Source of the DNA: Nanobdellota archaeon
GTDB lineage: Archaea; Nanobdellota; Nanobdellia; Woesearchaeales; GW2011-AR15
Reading direction: 5' to 3'
DNA length: 13,215 bases
NCBI GenBank assembly: GCA_013335235.1
Contig: JAAXVZ010000003.1
Span: 1 to 13,215 of the forward strand
The position numbers and the translations under genes are program-made. Below are positions 1-6,344 of the stretch, in pieces. Positions within the stretch are counted from its first letter, which is position 1; each line of letters begins with the position of its first letter. The notes under the pieces were generated by a model, which was not told the origin of the DNA, made no database searches, and was given only the letters and a program-made list of their open reading frames with translations.

Positions 1-182
1 CCGCCGAAAACGAGGGCGCAGGCGAGGCCGATAACCAGACCGCGCAGGACCGGTAGCTCGGGCAGTTTCAGCCCACGCGGCGAGGACGGGTGACGGGTCA
101 GGTTGCCTTTCTGATATTCTTTACGGGCTGACCCCACCATGATCCAGGAGGTCAGGAAGGCACTCGCTGGCAGGAAGATATC
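1..182 (-). CDS. Fragment of an unrelated GC-rich membrane protein gene (probable foreign or chimeric contig end)
   Basis: Read on the minus strand, this stretch is one open frame of about 60 codons with no start or stop inside the window. It gives a hydrophobic stretch (FDIFLPASAFLTSWIMVGSA), a basic linker with NLTRHPSSPRGLKLPELP, and another hydrophobic stretch (LRGLVIGLACALVFG). This resembles an inner-membrane protein or transporter, but I cannot name the family. The bases are strikingly GC-rich, with CGC, CTG and GCC codons, whereas everything right of about position 185 is AT-rich and uses AGA/AGG for arginine. The composition change is abrupt, and the forward reading frame of the next gene runs straight through it. 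I infer a chimeric assembly join, or less likely a recent insertion, from a GC-richer bacterium. The exact breakpoint is uncertain, about 175 to 197. Confidence 0.55.
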
Positions 183-924
183 GAAGCTAAAAAATAAAAA
201 AGTACTCCTCTTCGATTTAGGGGTGACAATATGTGATATCCCTATAGAGCCAAGATGGAAAGAGATAAACCATGCAGGGATAATGAGTGTTTTCCTTAAG
301 CTAGGGCTTGACGAGAAACTCAGCAAGAAGAGGCTAGGCGAGCTGGCCTATGGCTTTGTTGCAAGCAAAGAGAGGCTGAGGAAGCTTGCAAAAGAGAATT
401 ATGCAGAATATGAAATAAAGCAGCAGATAAAGGTATTTCTCGATGAGGCAGGCATTAAGATCAGGCTTAGCAGGAAATTGCTTTATGAGCTGGAGATGCT
501 ATACGTCTGGCCAGAGCTAGAGATCTCGGAATTGTTTGATGGTGCGGCACATGTCCTGAAAAAGCTAAAAAAAACTCACCAGATGTATATACTGAGCAAC
601 AATGTCTCTTCTGTGCTTGTCAGGGAGATACTAAAAAAACACAGGATCGGCGGATATTTTAATGGGGTATTTGTTTCAGCAGATCTTGGCATGAGAAAAC
701 CTGATGTGAGGTTCCTTGAGAATACACTAAAGACTATTTCAGCATCACCGGAAGATTGCATAATAATAGGAGACAGGCTGAATCAGGATATTATTATGGC
801 AAACCGGATGAATATAAGCTCGGTTTTCGTATCTATAAAAGAGCATGTCGACAACACCTCAGCTGGCAAGATAACTTATGATACTAAAATCAGCTCGCTG
901 CACGATCTGGCAAGAATCCTTTAG
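139..924 (+). CDS. HAD-superfamily hydrolase, YihX-like phosphatase (N-terminus uncertain)
   Basis: A soluble phosphatase of the haloacid dehalogenase superfamily. All four HAD motifs are visible in the 261-residue reading: motif I at 26-30 (DLGVT, nucleophile D26), motif II at 153-155 (SNN), motif III lysine in GMRKPD (K187), and motif IV GDRLNQD (D212, D217). Residues 35 to 130 are a helical cap. The second Asp of the usual DxD is glycine, as in the DLGNV motif of E. coli YihX, and the SADLGMRKPD segment is also very YihX-like. A sugar-phosphate or other small phosphoester substrate is therefore plausible but unproven. The ATG at 139 lies in the GC-rich foreign-looking stretch, so the first 15 to 18 residues are probably not native. 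The natural start has been lost or lies at the junction. It converges on the glycosyltransferase gene with a two-base gap. Confidence 0.8.
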   Translation: MIQEVRKALAGRKISKLKNKKVLLFDLGVTICDIPIEPRWKEINHAGIMSVFLKLGLDEKLSKKRLGELAYGFVASKERLRKLAKENYAEYEIKQQIKVFLDEAGIKIRLSRKLLYELEMLYVWPELEISELFDGAAHVLKKLKKTHQMYILSNNVSSVLVREILKKHRIGGYFNGVFVSADLGMRKPDVRFLENTLKTISASPEDCIIIGDRLNQDIIMANRMNISSVFVSIKEHVDNTSAGKITYDTKISSLHDLARIL

Positions 925-926
925 GT

Positions 927-2357
927 TTAGCTCTCTATAATTGCCTTGAGGATACTATCTTTCAGGCTGCAGAAGCCATGCTCTTTAAGCGCCAAATATG
1001 TCTTCTTCAGGCTAGTCAATTCTTTTTGCCTTTTCCAGAGAGATAGAAGGACGCTCAGCGACGCGATGTTATAAGCACCGAGAACGTTCATCTTTTTGAT
1101 AGATCTGTGCTTTGAAGCAAGCCAGGCACTATCAAGTGCTCTAGCATTGACATATGCTGCAGCTGCCTGGCCAAAACAGATATCCAGCTCTTTCTGTGTC
1201 ATCTCCTCTCTCATTCTCAGATATTTTTCAGGTTGGATGATCCACTCAGCAAATCCCTTCTCTATGGCCCACTCTGCGTTTTCTATTTCATGGCTACCGA
1301 TATGATAAAGAAGAGAGAGCACAGTCCCTACACTAGTGACATCTCCTGGTTTAACTACGTTAATCAGGCACTTTGCCTTGGCCTTGTCCATCAGCTCAAC
1401 TGCGGCATATTGGTCCTTATCATAGAGTATCCTAAGCCCTGAGGAAAAGCGCATTATTCCATTTTCATACCCTATCTTGCTGAATGAACTAGCTAAGGCG
1501 TATCCAGCTTCCTGTTCAGTTATAAGGCCTAGCGATAATCCTTGATTTACCAGCTTCCTGAAAAACACATTATTATTCCCTGCAGCAAATAAAGGAGATA
1601 TTCTCTTGTAATCTATATGTCTCATGGATTCAAGGAAAATATCCTGCTGCGCGCCAGCGCCACCTATCTGGAACATGACTGAGGCTTTTGTTCCATTAAG
1701 AGAACCTTTGAGGTCCTTTTCGGATTGTTGGTCAATTGCCTCCGGGTGTACATATGCGCCTACAGCAATTATCTTTCTTCCATCTTTCGGGACAAGGTCT
1801 GGCAAGAGGTAACTTTCTTTTCCAGATAAGACCCGCTTTTTCATAGCATCGTCCACCATTATATGCCACTCCTCCATCTCTTCCTGTGGGATCATATGAA
1901 ATGAATGGCAGAACATGTCCGGATTCACTCTGATGAATACAGAGTGTACCGGAAATATGGCTACCCTATCGCTTGGATGGGTACTTACTACAGAATCAAA
2001 AAGATGCTGCCTGTCTGGGGTTACGCATTTTCCTCCGCTTATCCTGTTTATGGTCCGCACAAATTGCTCTATTTTCTTTACAGGCGTAGGATCAGGATCA
2101 TGTATCTTCTTATCCCACCAGATCTTGAATGGCTTTGATGAAGACATAGCCTTGTAAAGTGATTCGATCAGTGCTTTTACCATGTTTGTGACCGGGCTAA
2201 GGCTTCTTCTCTCGTCAACCAGGCACACCTCAAGATCAATGCTTTCTTCCCTAAGCATTGGGACCATATTAGAATAGGCGCTTTTTATTGCCATGGCTTT
2301 CATAATATGCCCGTTGCCCATAGACGTCGTAGTTATAGCAATCCTTATTTTATCCAT
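927..2357 (-). CDS. GT-B-type glycosyltransferase, MGDG synthase/MurG-like
   Basis: A 476-residue soluble protein, probably a nucleotide-sugar glycosyltransferase. The N-terminus has a beta strand followed by a glycine loop, TTTSMGNGH (residues 9-17), matching the GxGH acceptor-side loop of MGDG synthase/MurG-like GT-B enzymes. Around 150-170, HMIPQEEMEEWHIMVDD resembles the second part of that N-domain. A second Rossmann-like domain opens with SVMFQIGGAGAQ (226-237), the usual place of the donor-binding glycine loop. VVKPGDVTSVGTVLSLLYHIGS (334-355) sits where GT-B enzymes hold the donor sugar, although the classic acidic residues there are not obvious. It is the last gene of a three-gene operon, four bases after the nucleotidyltransferase, which suggests that enzyme makes its donor. 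The family assignment rests on weak motifs only; acceptor and sugar are unknown. Confidence 0.6.
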   Translation of the reverse strand: MDKIRIAITTTSMGNGHIMKAMAIKSAYSNMVPMLREESIDLEVCLVDERRSLSPVTNMVKALIESLYKAMSSSKPFKIWWDKKIHDPDPTPVKKIEQFVRTINRISGGKCVTPDRQHLFDSVVSTHPSDRVAIFPVHSVFIRVNPDMFCHSFHMIPQEEMEEWHIMVDDAMKKRVLSGKESYLLPDLVPKDGRKIIAVGAYVHPEAIDQQSEKDLKGSLNGTKASVMFQIGGAGAQQDIFLESMRHIDYKRISPLFAAGNNNVFFRKLVNQGLSLGLITEQEAGYALASSFSKIGYENGIMRFSSGLRILYDKDQYAAVELMDKAKAKCLINVVKPGDVTSVGTVLSLLYHIGSHEIENAEWAIEKGFAEWIIQPEKYLRMREEMTQKELDICFGQAAAAYVNARALDSAWLASKHRSIKKMNVLGAYNIASLSVLLSLWKRQKELTSLKKTYLALKEHGFCSLKDSILKAIIES

Positions 2358-2361
2358 CTTC

Positions 2362-3243
2362 TTACCAGATATGTGTGTAGTGCTCTTTAATATTGCTTTT
2401 GACTGTCTCCAGGTCCTCCTGTCTTGTGAGTCCGAAAGGGATCCTGATTTTGAAAGGCATGACCTTACAGATTAGTTTTTTTGAGGCTGCAATATCGCTG
2501 AGCAGGCTTGGCAGAAGGTATTCCTGGCGACCGTATCTCTTTATCATGAGGCTATGGTCAAGATATGGTATTTTAGACTCAATCTCCTTTATTTTCTTCG
2601 CTGCAACAAGGTCTACATAAAATATATTCATGCTGCTTCCGGACGTGCCATCTATAATTTTTCCGGAATCAAGGTCTTTTATAGAGCACCCGTCTTTTCC
2701 AAGCCTATCATATTGCGTACATGAAATCAGCCTGAATGCTTTATCCCAAGAGAGGACCGCCCGTGAGACACCCTTTGACTCATTGTCCCGGACACAGTCG
2801 CCTATCATATAACCTAAGGTTGCAAAATGGCCTTTTTTTGGCATGCTTATAAGGAGGGAAAAAGCTTCCTGGCCATAAATATCATCTCCGTTGCAGGAGA
2901 TATAGTCTGCTCTTTTGCTGAAATCAATGCCTGCCAGCAAGGCATTCACTGTTCCACGTGGCCTATCCTCTCCAGGCAGTATTTCCTGCAGAGCATAGGA
3001 TATAGAAAGCCGGCTATCCCAGGCGCACAATGCTCTTTTGAACTCAGGAATGGTATCTCTATTCACGACAATAGTAACCTCTTTTCCTTTGGCAGAATAC
3101 CAATCGTATAATATATATTCTATAAGCCGTTCTCTGTCAGGGCCGACTTCTGCAAGGCTTTTTATAAGATATTGGCTTCCCTGCGTCTGGTATCTGGTTG
3201 CTTTCCCAGCAGCAAGTATTATCAGCCTTGGAATCTGGGCCAT
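2362..3243 (-). CDS. Nucleotidyltransferase of the sugar-1-phosphate type (GT-A-like fold)
   Basis: A 293-residue cytoplasmic enzyme expected to join a sugar phosphate (or similar phosphoester) to an NTP, giving an activated donor. The start LIILAAGKATRY (residues 7-18) is the signature loop of the NTP_transferase family, with R17 in the place of the conserved arginine. YLIKSLAEV carries K28 where the family has its PK lysine. RGTVNALL (96-103) and CNGDDIY (117-123; D120/D121) match the uridine/thymidine-binding and metal-binding regions. The insert between the glycine loop and the lysine is unusual: the canonical LxPLTxxxPK is replaced by QTQGSQYLIK, so substrate cannot be read from motifs. 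The start is six bases after the protease stop, with only an A/T-rich spacer and no Shine-Dalgarno sequence. It lies immediately before a glycosyltransferase, which fits a donor-supply role. Confidence 0.75.
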   Translation of the reverse strand: MAQIPRLIILAAGKATRYQTQGSQYLIKSLAEVGPDRERLIEYILYDWYSAKGKEVTIVVNRDTIPEFKRALCAWDSRLSISYALQEILPGEDRPRGTVNALLAGIDFSKRADYISCNGDDIYGQEAFSLLISMPKKGHFATLGYMIGDCVRDNESKGVSRAVLSWDKAFRLISCTQYDRLGKDGCSIKDLDSGKIIDGTSGSSMNIFYVDLVAAKKIKEIESKIPYLDHSLMIKRYGRQEYLLPSLLSDIAASKKLICKVMPFKIRIPFGLTRQEDLETVKSNIKEHYTHIW

Positions 3244-3249
3244 TTTTTA

Positions 3250-4194
3250 TTATAATCCAAATAGGAGGAGGAGCCCATAACCGGCCAGGCACCCGGCAGT
3301 GATAAACGGCATTGCAGGATAGAATTTGTCTTTTTCCCCTTTCACGAGAAGGAGGAATAGGGCAATTCCGGCAAAAAGAGGAATCAAGAGCGAAAACAGA
3401 TAAGATGAAAATGCAGTATGCCCTTTTTCAATAAGTCCTGTCATGACACTTCCGGCAAACAGCATGGGGAAAGCGATATCTCCGCCGCCAAGTATTGCTG
3501 TTTTTGCTTCCTTATCATCAAATCCATGGGGGATTTCCTTATTTACAACCTTTTTAGGCAAAGGCATCTCTGTCGTCTCTTTTTTTGTCTCTTTGTTTCG
3601 CGAGTACGGGATGAGAAGGCCGGCAAATATCCTCTCTTCCGCCTGTGCCTTTGCAAGTGTTATCATATGCTTCAGCTTCCAAACCGCAATAGCATCATAT
3701 ATGGAGATTATTATCAAGAGTAAGATGCCCCATCCGACAGTGAACATAGGAGACAGCATGATAGCTATGCCTCCGTACATGAAAATCTCGCAGAAATTAT
3801 GGATATATATGTTCGGCCTGAGTATCTTCCACGCAGCAAGAAAGAAACCGATACCTAGAGCTACAGGCTCAGGAAGGAACACTGAAAAGGATATTGCAAG
3901 TGCGCCCCCTATGGCCAGGAAAAACCATATCTTCCATATCTTGAAAAGCCTGAACTTAATTAGTGCCAGGAGCAGGGCAGTCCCAATAAATATCATTGCT
4001 ACGATATATGTCAGGGAATCGGCCCCTGAAAGGTCCGGCCTTCCAGTTATCGGTTCAGAATAAACCACAGTAATAGTCCCATTCTCTCCGGTTTTGACTT
4101 CGCTGATGCTTTCTTTCAACAGGAACAGTCCTACAATCTGGGCACAAAAGAAAAGCAGCATGAGAAAAGAGGTGACAGCAAAGTCGTGCTTCAT
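3250..4194 (-). CDS. Presenilin/signal-peptide-peptidase-like GxGD aspartyl protease (A22 family, archaeal type)
   Basis: A 314-residue polytopic membrane protein. It carries the intramembrane aspartyl protease signature in order: YD at Y166-D167 (IISIYDAIAVWK), GxGD as GGGD at 236-239 (D239 second catalytic Asp), and the PAL motif as PAM at 293-295 (YPAMPF). I count about nine hydrophobic segments, with a long charged, lysine-rich cytoplasmic loop (about 195-230) between the two catalytic helices, as in presenilin homologues of archaea. These enzymes cut transmembrane helices of other proteins, such as leftover signal peptides. PAM instead of PAL is a conservative change. It is first in the operon, followed by the nucleotidyltransferase and glycosyltransferase with gaps of six and four bases. 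That pairing has no obvious functional logic. The start is supported by a TATA-like box 22 to 32 bases upstream, so the mRNA is probably leaderless. Confidence 0.88.
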   Translation of the reverse strand: MKHDFAVTSFLMLLFFCAQIVGLFLLKESISEVKTGENGTITVVYSEPITGRPDLSGADSLTYIVAMIFIGTALLLALIKFRLFKIWKIWFFLAIGGALAISFSVFLPEPVALGIGFFLAAWKILRPNIYIHNFCEIFMYGGIAIMLSPMFTVGWGILLLIIISIYDAIAVWKLKHMITLAKAQAEERIFAGLLIPYSRNKETKKETTEMPLPKKVVNKEIPHGFDDKEAKTAILGGGDIAFPMLFAGSVMTGLIEKGHTAFSSYLFSLLIPLFAGIALFLLLVKGEKDKFYPAMPFITAGCLAGYGLLLLFGL

Positions 4195-4215
4195 TCTCTT
4201 TCAGATTTTTCCAGA

Positions 4216-4226
4216 CTATTTAATAG
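4216..4226 (-). promoter_or_regulatory. TATA-like box for the protease-nucleotidyltransferase-glycosyltransferase operon
   Basis: The sequence is CTATTAAATAG on the minus strand, centred about 27 bases before the ATG at 4194. That is the archaeal TATA position for a leaderless transcript. It is a near-perfect palindrome, so it could also be read in the other direction. Confidence 0.6.
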
Positions 4227-4260
4227 TTGTTCTGTCCTTCAATGGAAAATTAGAACAAAC

Positions 4261-4267
4261 TATTTAA
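4261..4267 (+). promoter_or_regulatory. TATA-like box for the coiled-coil gene
   Basis: TATTTAA lies 26 to 32 bases before the ATG at 4293 and is embedded in ACTATTTAAT, the same ten bases that occur at the divergent box at 4215-4224. No Shine-Dalgarno sequence precedes the ATG, which is consistent with leaderless initiation. Confidence 0.6.
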
Positions 4268-4292
4268 TCTCCATCACTATTGTAAAGTAGAT

Positions 4293-5249
4293 ATGTCATT
4301 GTTCCCGCCAGCAAAGCCAAAACCTGTGACTGTCCAGCTTGATAGGCTTGAATCATGGATAAGAGAGAACTCAGGATTGCCGCTCCAGGACAGCAGCAAG
4401 AGAATCAGGCAATGCCTGACTAAGATAGAGTCTGAGAGAAAACTTCTCTTAAAAGCCCTCCTTGATCAGACAGATTACCACATAATACAGAGGTTCCATG
4501 AACTGTCAGGCCGCCTAAAAGAGATGGATACATCTATTGATGGGCTGGCTAGAGATGTCCTCGTGCTTGAGTCAGCAGCCTCTGGCCTGAGATGCGGACA
4601 GAAAGAGATAGACGGGCCAGTCAGCACAGTCTCTGTCCAGCTGCTTGAGATTAAGAGAGTCCTTGAATCCGAGAACATCTCAGAGTACATTGATCTCCTG
4701 AAGGATGCCAAGGTGCTTCTTGACATGAATTCTAAGCTTTATTCAAACAAGGCAGAGTATGACAGGATCCAGTCAGAACTCTCTGAACTAGATGAGAAAA
4801 ATGCAAATTATAGGAAAAGGACAGCGATACTGATTGCGAGAGGATTCAAATCTCTGGAGAATTATCTGAATATAAAGGAAGCCAATTCCAAAAAAAGAGA
4901 AGAGCTGAAATCCAGGCTGCAGGAACTGGCTGCTGAAAAGGGGATACAGAATACAGAGGACAGCACATCTTATCCAGGTGGCGAAGATGCGAAGATGCAG
5001 GTATTGGATGAGCTAGAGGCTTTGCGGGCAGAAGAGGAAATAGCCAAATCACAAATGATGAAAGATACGGCATACAGGGATTATCAAGAGATAGAGTATC
5101 AGCAGGAGCATCTTTCAAAAAAAATAAGCCTCCTGAATGCGAGGAGCGAGTCTTTAAATGAAGCAGATGAAATTAATTTCCAGGATAAAAAACAGGAATT
5201 GGAAGAAGAGCTTTCCTCATGGATTGGCAAAGAGGTAAAGATAATCTAA
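4293..5249 (+). CDS. Coiled-coil cytoplasmic protein of unknown function
   Basis: 318 residues with no signal peptide or membrane segment. After a proline-rich start (LFPPAKPKPV), nearly the whole chain is predicted long alpha helix, rich in E, K, L, Q and S with heptad-like spacing of leucine and isoleucine. There are breaks near residue 105-110 (GQKEIDGP) and 220-232 (NTEDSTSYPGGED). This gives three helical blocks, about 15-105, 110-215 and 230-310, and a short non-helical end, SSWIGKEVKII. Only one or two cysteines are present. It could be a structural, tethering or partner protein. I see no ATPase, SMC hinge or DNA-binding motif. It is transcribed alone from its own TATA-like box and converges on the alarmone synthetase, overlapping its stop codon by four bases. 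I do not recognise a family. Confidence 0.85.
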   Translation: MSLFPPAKPKPVTVQLDRLESWIRENSGLPLQDSSKRIRQCLTKIESERKLLLKALLDQTDYHIIQRFHELSGRLKEMDTSIDGLARDVLVLESAASGLRCGQKEIDGPVSTVSVQLLEIKRVLESENISEYIDLLKDAKVLLDMNSKLYSNKAEYDRIQSELSELDEKNANYRKRTAILIARGFKSLENYLNIKEANSKKREELKSRLQELAAEKGIQNTEDSTSYPGGEDAKMQVLDELEALRAEEEIAKSQMMKDTAYRDYQEIEYQQEHLSKKISLLNARSESLNEADEINFQDKKQELEEELSSWIGKEVKII

Positions 5250-6253
5250 TATTTATTGTATAATCCTTTCTTGAGATCTGACCTGATCTTCTCAGAATAT
5301 CCTTTTAACCCGAACACCATATCGAACTTAGTGCCGTATTCTATAGCCATGGCCGCACGTATAAGGCCGATCGGTGCAAAATGCCTGTCTTTCCCCTGCG
5401 AACTGTTTGCCTTCTCATATCTCGCAAGACTCTCATCATGCTTGACCAGGAGTTGCTTCAGCCCATCAGTTCCGCTGAAAAACCGCGAGACCTCATCAGA
5501 CAGCTTGCTATATCTTCTCTCTTGGTTCTTATCCCATACCTCGCTGAACCAGGGAAAATGCTCTTTTGAGAATTTGTAAAGGTTAAGGGCAGTTATTGAA
5601 TCATCAGATTTTTTTTCAACAAGATGAAAAAATCCCTGGTTTATCTCTTCAAATGTTGAATCTGCTACTTCGAACATTCCGGCAAGGGAGAATATCTTCC
5701 TTAGTAGCGCCTCTTCCTTCTCTTCTTTTGTGACCTTATAATTCAGATAATGCTCTATCTCCGCCCATGCTTCCTGCAGTATTGTCCTTATCTGAATCTC
5801 ACAGATCAAATCCTCTAATTCCGTATATTCTACAAAGTTTATCCTTCTTTTAGGGAGCTTCACTAGCATATGAAGCGAGAGATAGCCGAACTGGTCGAAT
5901 CTTTTCACAGAACGCTTGTCAGTCACCTCTACGATATCAAACTCTTTTTCAATTATATTCTTTATCTCCTCTATCTGTGAAGAAAAAAGGCAGATAACTC
6001 TACAGCCGCCAAGGTCGCTGCACTCTTTAAACGGGTCTGTGTATCTTTTCCTCTCTATCTTCTCGAGAAATGATTTGTAGTCCTTGACCCTTGATTTCTG
6101 AGAATGGATCTTTATGCCTTTAACCTCTATTGCCGCAGCCAGGATAAGAGAAACCTGTTCCACTAGCTTCAGATACTTTTCTCTCTTCTCATCATACCTG
6201 TTCCTTAGCTCGACACTATCCAGTATCTCGCCAATGCTAGTTTTTTCTGCCAT
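5246..6253 (-). CDS. RelA/SpoT-domain (p)ppGpp synthetase, small alarmone synthetase type
   Basis: 335 residues. Residues about 40-175 form a RelA/SpoT synthetase domain: SRVKDYKSFLEKIERK (54-69, ATP-contacting basic residues), DLGGCRV (80-86, metal-binding D80), FGYLSLH (122-128, the GYxSLH GTP-binding signature), EIQIRT (152-157, metal-binding E152) and WAEIEHYLNYK (163-173). All the residues I would expect for catalysis are present, so it should transfer pyrophosphate from ATP to GDP/GTP or a related acceptor. There is no HD hydrolase, TGS or ACT domain. The last 160 residues are a helical extension I do not recognise, so a toxic or RNA-modifying small alarmone synthetase is also possible. 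I chose the start at 6253 (MAEKTS): a TATA-like box sits 23-30 bases before it, and the upstream extension to 6364 reads as unlikely protein overlapping the next gene. Confidence 0.88.
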   Translation of the reverse strand: MAEKTSIGEILDSVELRNRYDEKREKYLKLVEQVSLILAAAIEVKGIKIHSQKSRVKDYKSFLEKIERKRYTDPFKECSDLGGCRVICLFSSQIEEIKNIIEKEFDIVEVTDKRSVKRFDQFGYLSLHMLVKLPKRRINFVEYTELEDLICEIQIRTILQEAWAEIEHYLNYKVTKEEKEEALLRKIFSLAGMFEVADSTFEEINQGFFHLVEKKSDDSITALNLYKFSKEHFPWFSEVWDKNQERRYSKLSDEVSRFFSGTDGLKQLLVKHDESLARYEKANSSQGKDRHFAPIGLIRAAMAIEYGTKFDMVFGLKGYSEKIRSDLKKGLYNKY

Positions 6254-6275
6254 GAAAACCGATAACAGGCATGCC

Positions 6276-6283
6276 CTTTTAAA
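6276..6283 (-). promoter_or_regulatory. TATA-like box for the alarmone synthetase gene
   Basis: TTTAAAAG on the minus strand lies 23-30 bases before the ATG at 6253 and follows an A/G-rich stretch (GAGTAAA) that could serve as a BRE. The spacing implies a leaderless mRNA and fixes the start codon. Confidence 0.65.
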
Positions 6284-6344
6284 TTTACTCAAAAAGACAT
6301 GTTTCAGGGAAAAAATAATAAAAATTGGAAGCAGCAGAATTGGT

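Noticed and set aside
3443..4063. 206-residue open frame on the plus strand inside the protease gene
   Set aside because: It is antisense to a gene with three intact catalytic motifs and shows no motif or start signal of its own.
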